DNA of 64,000 bases from Takakia lepidozioides. Its lineage: Eukaryota; Streptophyta; Takakiopsida; Takakiales; Takakiaceae. The notes below the pieces were generated by a model, which saw only the letters and a list, made by a program, of their open reading frames with translations, did no database searches and was not told where the DNA came from. Where the stretch lies: contig CM060731.1 of the NCBI GenBank assembly GCA_030704615.1, positions 30,940,001 to 31,004,000 of the forward strand, read 5' to 3'. This document shows, in pieces, positions 61,019 through 64,000 of this stretch. Within the stretch, counting starts at the first letter, position 1; every line of letters starts with the position of its first letter. The position numbers and the translations under genes are program-made.

Positions 61019-64000
61019 TCAAAGACAGCTTTTGATACACAGTGCTCGTATCTTCCTATCAGATGGATCCCAGATGGTGATGGAAGGCCAGTCACGGGTG
61101 TGATGGCCCTGACAATCTATGCGCAAGTGGCCATTCTTAGTAGTCACTCCTCTGCAACCGACGTGGCGGTTCCCATAGCATTTCCACAGATTGGATGGCA
61201 TACAAGTCATGTAGTGGCACCACGTACACCCTTTGTCCACATCTATGCCTGCATTTCCATCTCTCATATCTGCATTAGTCCGAGGTTTTGGGAGATGGAA
61301 GAAGGAGACGAAGCAACCTTACGCTTGTTTTTCTAGTGATGTGATAGAATGGTTTCTCAGTGGTTTATTCATACAGGGTAAAACTTCATAGTACTCAGAT
61401 TTCAAGGACCATGAACGCACTCTCTACATGTGAGCCACACATAGACTCCCACCAGATGGCTGGCAGCAAGATGAGAGGAGGGATAGAAACTGGGAAAAGG
61501 GGAAGGGAAAGGGACCAAAATGTGTGCCATTAAATTCTCCAGAGGATAAGATTACTCCTGTAGTGGAACGTACTTTTATAGACAAACTCGGCGAAAGAGA
61601 AATGCAACTTGAGTGAGAGAGATTTGCATGCTTCAGAAACTCTGCTTACTTGGGGACCATAGACAAAACCCTCCTGTAGTGGAACGTACTTTTGTAGACA
61701 AACTTGGCGAAAGATAAATGCAACTTGAGTGAGAGAGATTTGCATACTTCAGAAACTTTGGTAACTTGGGACCATAGAAAAAACCAACTAAAAGGTTAAT
61801 TTGGATTATGATGCTCATTGACATACTTGAAACCCAAAATGGTTGGGGTATGGTATATGATTTTGCCATACCTGTAAAAAGGGCAAGTAACCCAGCGACA
61901 TAGCCAGCAATGAGAAGGTTGAGAGAGATGATCCAAAAGATGTTCTGGTATACTGTGTGCTTTGATTTCACAGGTATGTCATCCGCATCGTAGATCACTG
62001 CTGGAAAACATTGCATGTTAATCCATTTGAAGTGGGGCCGAATGAAAAGTACAAATCCCAGAAAGAATCCAGCAATTGCTCCACCAAAATGCGCAAAGTT
62101 GTCCATCAGAGGCATCAGCCCATACCCCAGAGTGCAAGTAACAAAGAAGGATAATGAGGCCAGGGACCGAGTCCGGTTTTCATAAGTCTCCCAATTCACA
62201 ATTATCTCTGAGAATGTGGCCCCCAGTAAACCCATGAGAGCCCCTGAAGCTCCTACAGAAATGCGGCCATGTACAAATAAGGCCGATAGTAGAGACCCCG
62301 CAAAACCCGTCATGAAATACAGCAGCCCAACCTGTTGAAAAAATGGTTTTCTTATGCTGTTCGACTGGAGTTAGTCTTGTAGCATGCAGTCCCCCATGCC
62401 TGTGTAGTACCCAAGAATTTCAAGCTTCCGCAATATCTGTGTTAAAGTTTTTTTTTTTCTCTCTCTCTTTCCGCGGACGTTATAAAGCACCATTTCATTT
62501 CATTCATTTCTGTCTCTTCAGTCCCTGGGTCCTCTGGCCCTCCGAGGACGAATTAAATTTCTGTCTTTGAGCTCTCTCTGACCGTTATAAAGTACCATTT
62601 CATTTCATTTCATTTGTTTATTTGCTTGTGGAGGCCCCCTCTCTTTCTTGTTTCTTTCTTTCTCCTGTCCCATAAGCTATTTGAGCTTTTCGCGGACGTC
62701 ATAAAGTACCATTTCATTTCATTTCCTTTCTTTCTGGGGGACCAACCCAATCAGATCTCCTCTACGCTGATGATGTTGCCCTTTTGGCACAATCCCCGGT
62801 CTTTCTGCAACGCCATCTCAAAATTTTGGAACAGTTCTGCAAAGACTATGGGATGCAAGTCAATCTTAGCAAGACCAAGATCATGGTCTTCAATGGCCAG
62901 GCTGATCGTAGATTCATCTTCAACCAGCAGGAAATTGAGATTGTGAAATCATACCGGTACCTGGGTCTGGTTATCCACTCCCCCAAGTTTCACTTTGCAG
63001 CCACTGCCTTGAACAGATTGACTAAAGGTAAGGCGGCCTCTGTCCGCCTTCAGGCCAAATGCAAGCAAATACATCTGCGGCATCCCCCGACCAAAAAGTG
63101 GCTGTTTGACACCGTCGTCAGCCCTGCTACCATCTATGGTTGTGAGTTCTGGGCACCTGGTGTCCCTGTCTCCTGGTGGGAAAAGAATTTGGAACCATTA
63201 CAGTCATCTTTTCTCCAAGCAATGCTTGGCGCCAGGAACACAACTCCATTTCAGATCCTAGGTGCAGAGTTCGCATGTGTACCATTGCAATCCGAGGCCC
63301 TCTTCAGGCTTACAATCTTTCTCCATAGATTGCAGGCCCTTCCACCCAAAGGGCTAGTGGCAAGGGCCCTCACAACATCTATGAGGCTCAAAGCTGCAGG
63401 TTTCAGGAACTCCTGGTATGCTCGAGTGGACAGTTTATTTCAACGTAACGGACTTTCTACTGCTTTCCTATTACCAATGAACCCAGATGAGGTGGACATC
63501 ACATCCAGACATGACCGCAACAGACTCATTAGGAGAGAGCTTATGGAATTACATGTCAAGAGAACTTGAAAGCTACCCAATCTCACGACAAAGCTCCACT
63601 TCTATCGAGAGACATTCTTGGTGCTCCGCGATGATAGAATCTTGAGACCAAATTACCTTTCAGCACCCTTATCTCCTTCCCTCCTGAGGGCATTGGGGCG
63701 GTTCAGGGTGGGTTCCCACAACCTACGGATAGAGACTGGCAGATGGGAAAACCTGCAACGGGAGGACCGCCTATGTCCAGCTTGCATAGGGCGCAGCAAG
63801 GAAATTGAAACTGAAGAACACTTCTTCTTCTACTGCCCTCTATACTACGAGATCCGTGGGAGATTCCACTGTTTATTCAGTGGAACCCAAACTCTCACTG
63901 ATGTCTTCCACTATGAGGATCAAAAATGCTTGGCAGCCTACCTACACGAGGCCTTCACCCTTAGACAATCGCTAGAACATTAATTGTGGTTTCTGGATTT
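61019..64000 (-). CDS. RBL: Rhomboid-like intramembrane protease, 3' exons
   Basis: Serine protease that cuts inside membranes. Plant members of this type usually sit in Golgi or other endomembranes (family knowledge). Two exons were read on the reverse strand, 62331-61872 and 61248-61019, joined in phase. The first starts VGLLYFMTGFAGSLLSALF, then has the catalytic-serine motif SVGASGALMGLLGA, the catalytic-histidine motif DNFAHFGGAIAGFFLGFVLF and a last membrane span (IFWIISLNLLIAGYVAGLLA). The final exon carries the plant RBL tail CTWCHYMTCMP, later cysteines, and ends IRALCIKSCL then TGA. The 5' exons, including the first membrane spans, are not in the window. The gene presumably continues past 64000, with a sense-opposed LINE (62740-64000) in the intron. 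61531-61760 contains two near-identical pieces of intron sequence (see repeat). Confidence 0.85.
61547..61770. repeat. Tandem duplication of about 120 bp in a rhomboid intron
   Basis: CTCCTGTAGTGGAACGTACT occurs near 61555 and again near 61673. Both are followed by AGACAAACT-GGCGAAAGA, AATGCAACTTGAGTGAGAGA and TTTGCAT-CTTCAGAAACT. It lies in the intron between the two rhomboid exons. Confidence 0.8.
62440..62740 (+). repeat. Three stacked LINE 3' tails
   Basis: The end pattern (CGCGGACGTTATAAAG then ATTTC units) occurs near 62472-62511, in a shortened form (ACCGTTATAAAGTACC) near 62581-62612, and again (TTCGCGGACGTCATAAAGTA) near 62690-62727. The truncated LINE body starts directly after the last. 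This suggests repeated insertion into, or next to, earlier LINE tails. Confidence 0.75.
62740..64000 (+). mobile_element. 5'-truncated LINE copy, inverted relative to 55437-58240
   Basis: It starts abruptly at GGGGGACCAACCCAATCAGA, inside the reverse transcriptase just before the YADD motif. It then reads the same protein as the copy in ATG10, with the same in-frame TGA (63567-63569) and the same zinc-finger tail. Stretches compared by eye at both ends are exact reverse complements of 55531-56785. It runs off the window end before its 3' tail. It lies in the intron of the rhomboid gene, on the opposite strand. Confidence 0.85.

Overview
The window looks like nuclear DNA of a land plant. It holds a chloroplast-type FtsH protease with a transit peptide, a plant-style rhomboid, a plant type I inositol-polyphosphate 5-phosphatase, ATG10 and the TREX-2 subunit THP1/PCID2. 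All are split by GT-AG introns and set in a large load of Ty1/copia, CACTA and LINE elements. Gene models were built by eye from splice sites and reading-frame continuity. I cannot name the species. A seedless plant with a large, repeat-rich genome would fit, but that is inference.

Layout. 1-4251 (+): last eight exons of THP1/PCID2. 4252-11700: mostly non-coding, with short repeats and a possible antisense exon, ending in the leader of the next gene. 11751-17408 (+): twelve-exon inositol-polyphosphate 5-phosphatase. 17409-36800: a gene-poor, repeat-built tract. It contains a degenerate zinc-finger-like remnant, a 3 kb foldback element (20650-23612), a satellite-like array with palindromic cores (24255-26935), a broken gene that I read as a ParB-like domain joined to a degenerate DNA-methyltransferase-like domain (28264-32025), an antisense ABCC-transporter fragment (32565-33050) and a complete non-autonomous CACTA element (33971-35138).

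36805-43234: a dead Ty1/copia retrotransposon with both LTRs and a 5-bp target-site duplication. Its protease-integrase section is replaced by hairpin minisatellites, a MITE and an inverted protease fragment. 43235-50200: several tandem-repeat families and a TIR-bounded element carrying a decayed gene fragment. 50228-52899 (-): intact four-exon thylakoid FtsH (FTSH2/VAR2 type). 54666-60281 (+): six-exon ATG10 with a 2.8 kb antisense LINE in intron 2. 61019-64000 (-): 3' exons of a rhomboid gene, with a second, apparently identical LINE copy in opposite orientation in its intron.

The five host genes serve separate processes: mRNA export, phosphoinositide signalling, photosystem II repair, autophagy and intramembrane proteolysis. 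Nothing suggests that they are functionally linked. The most unusual items are the ParB/methyltransferase-like pseudogene, the palindromic-core satellite, the foldback element and the rearranged copia interior.
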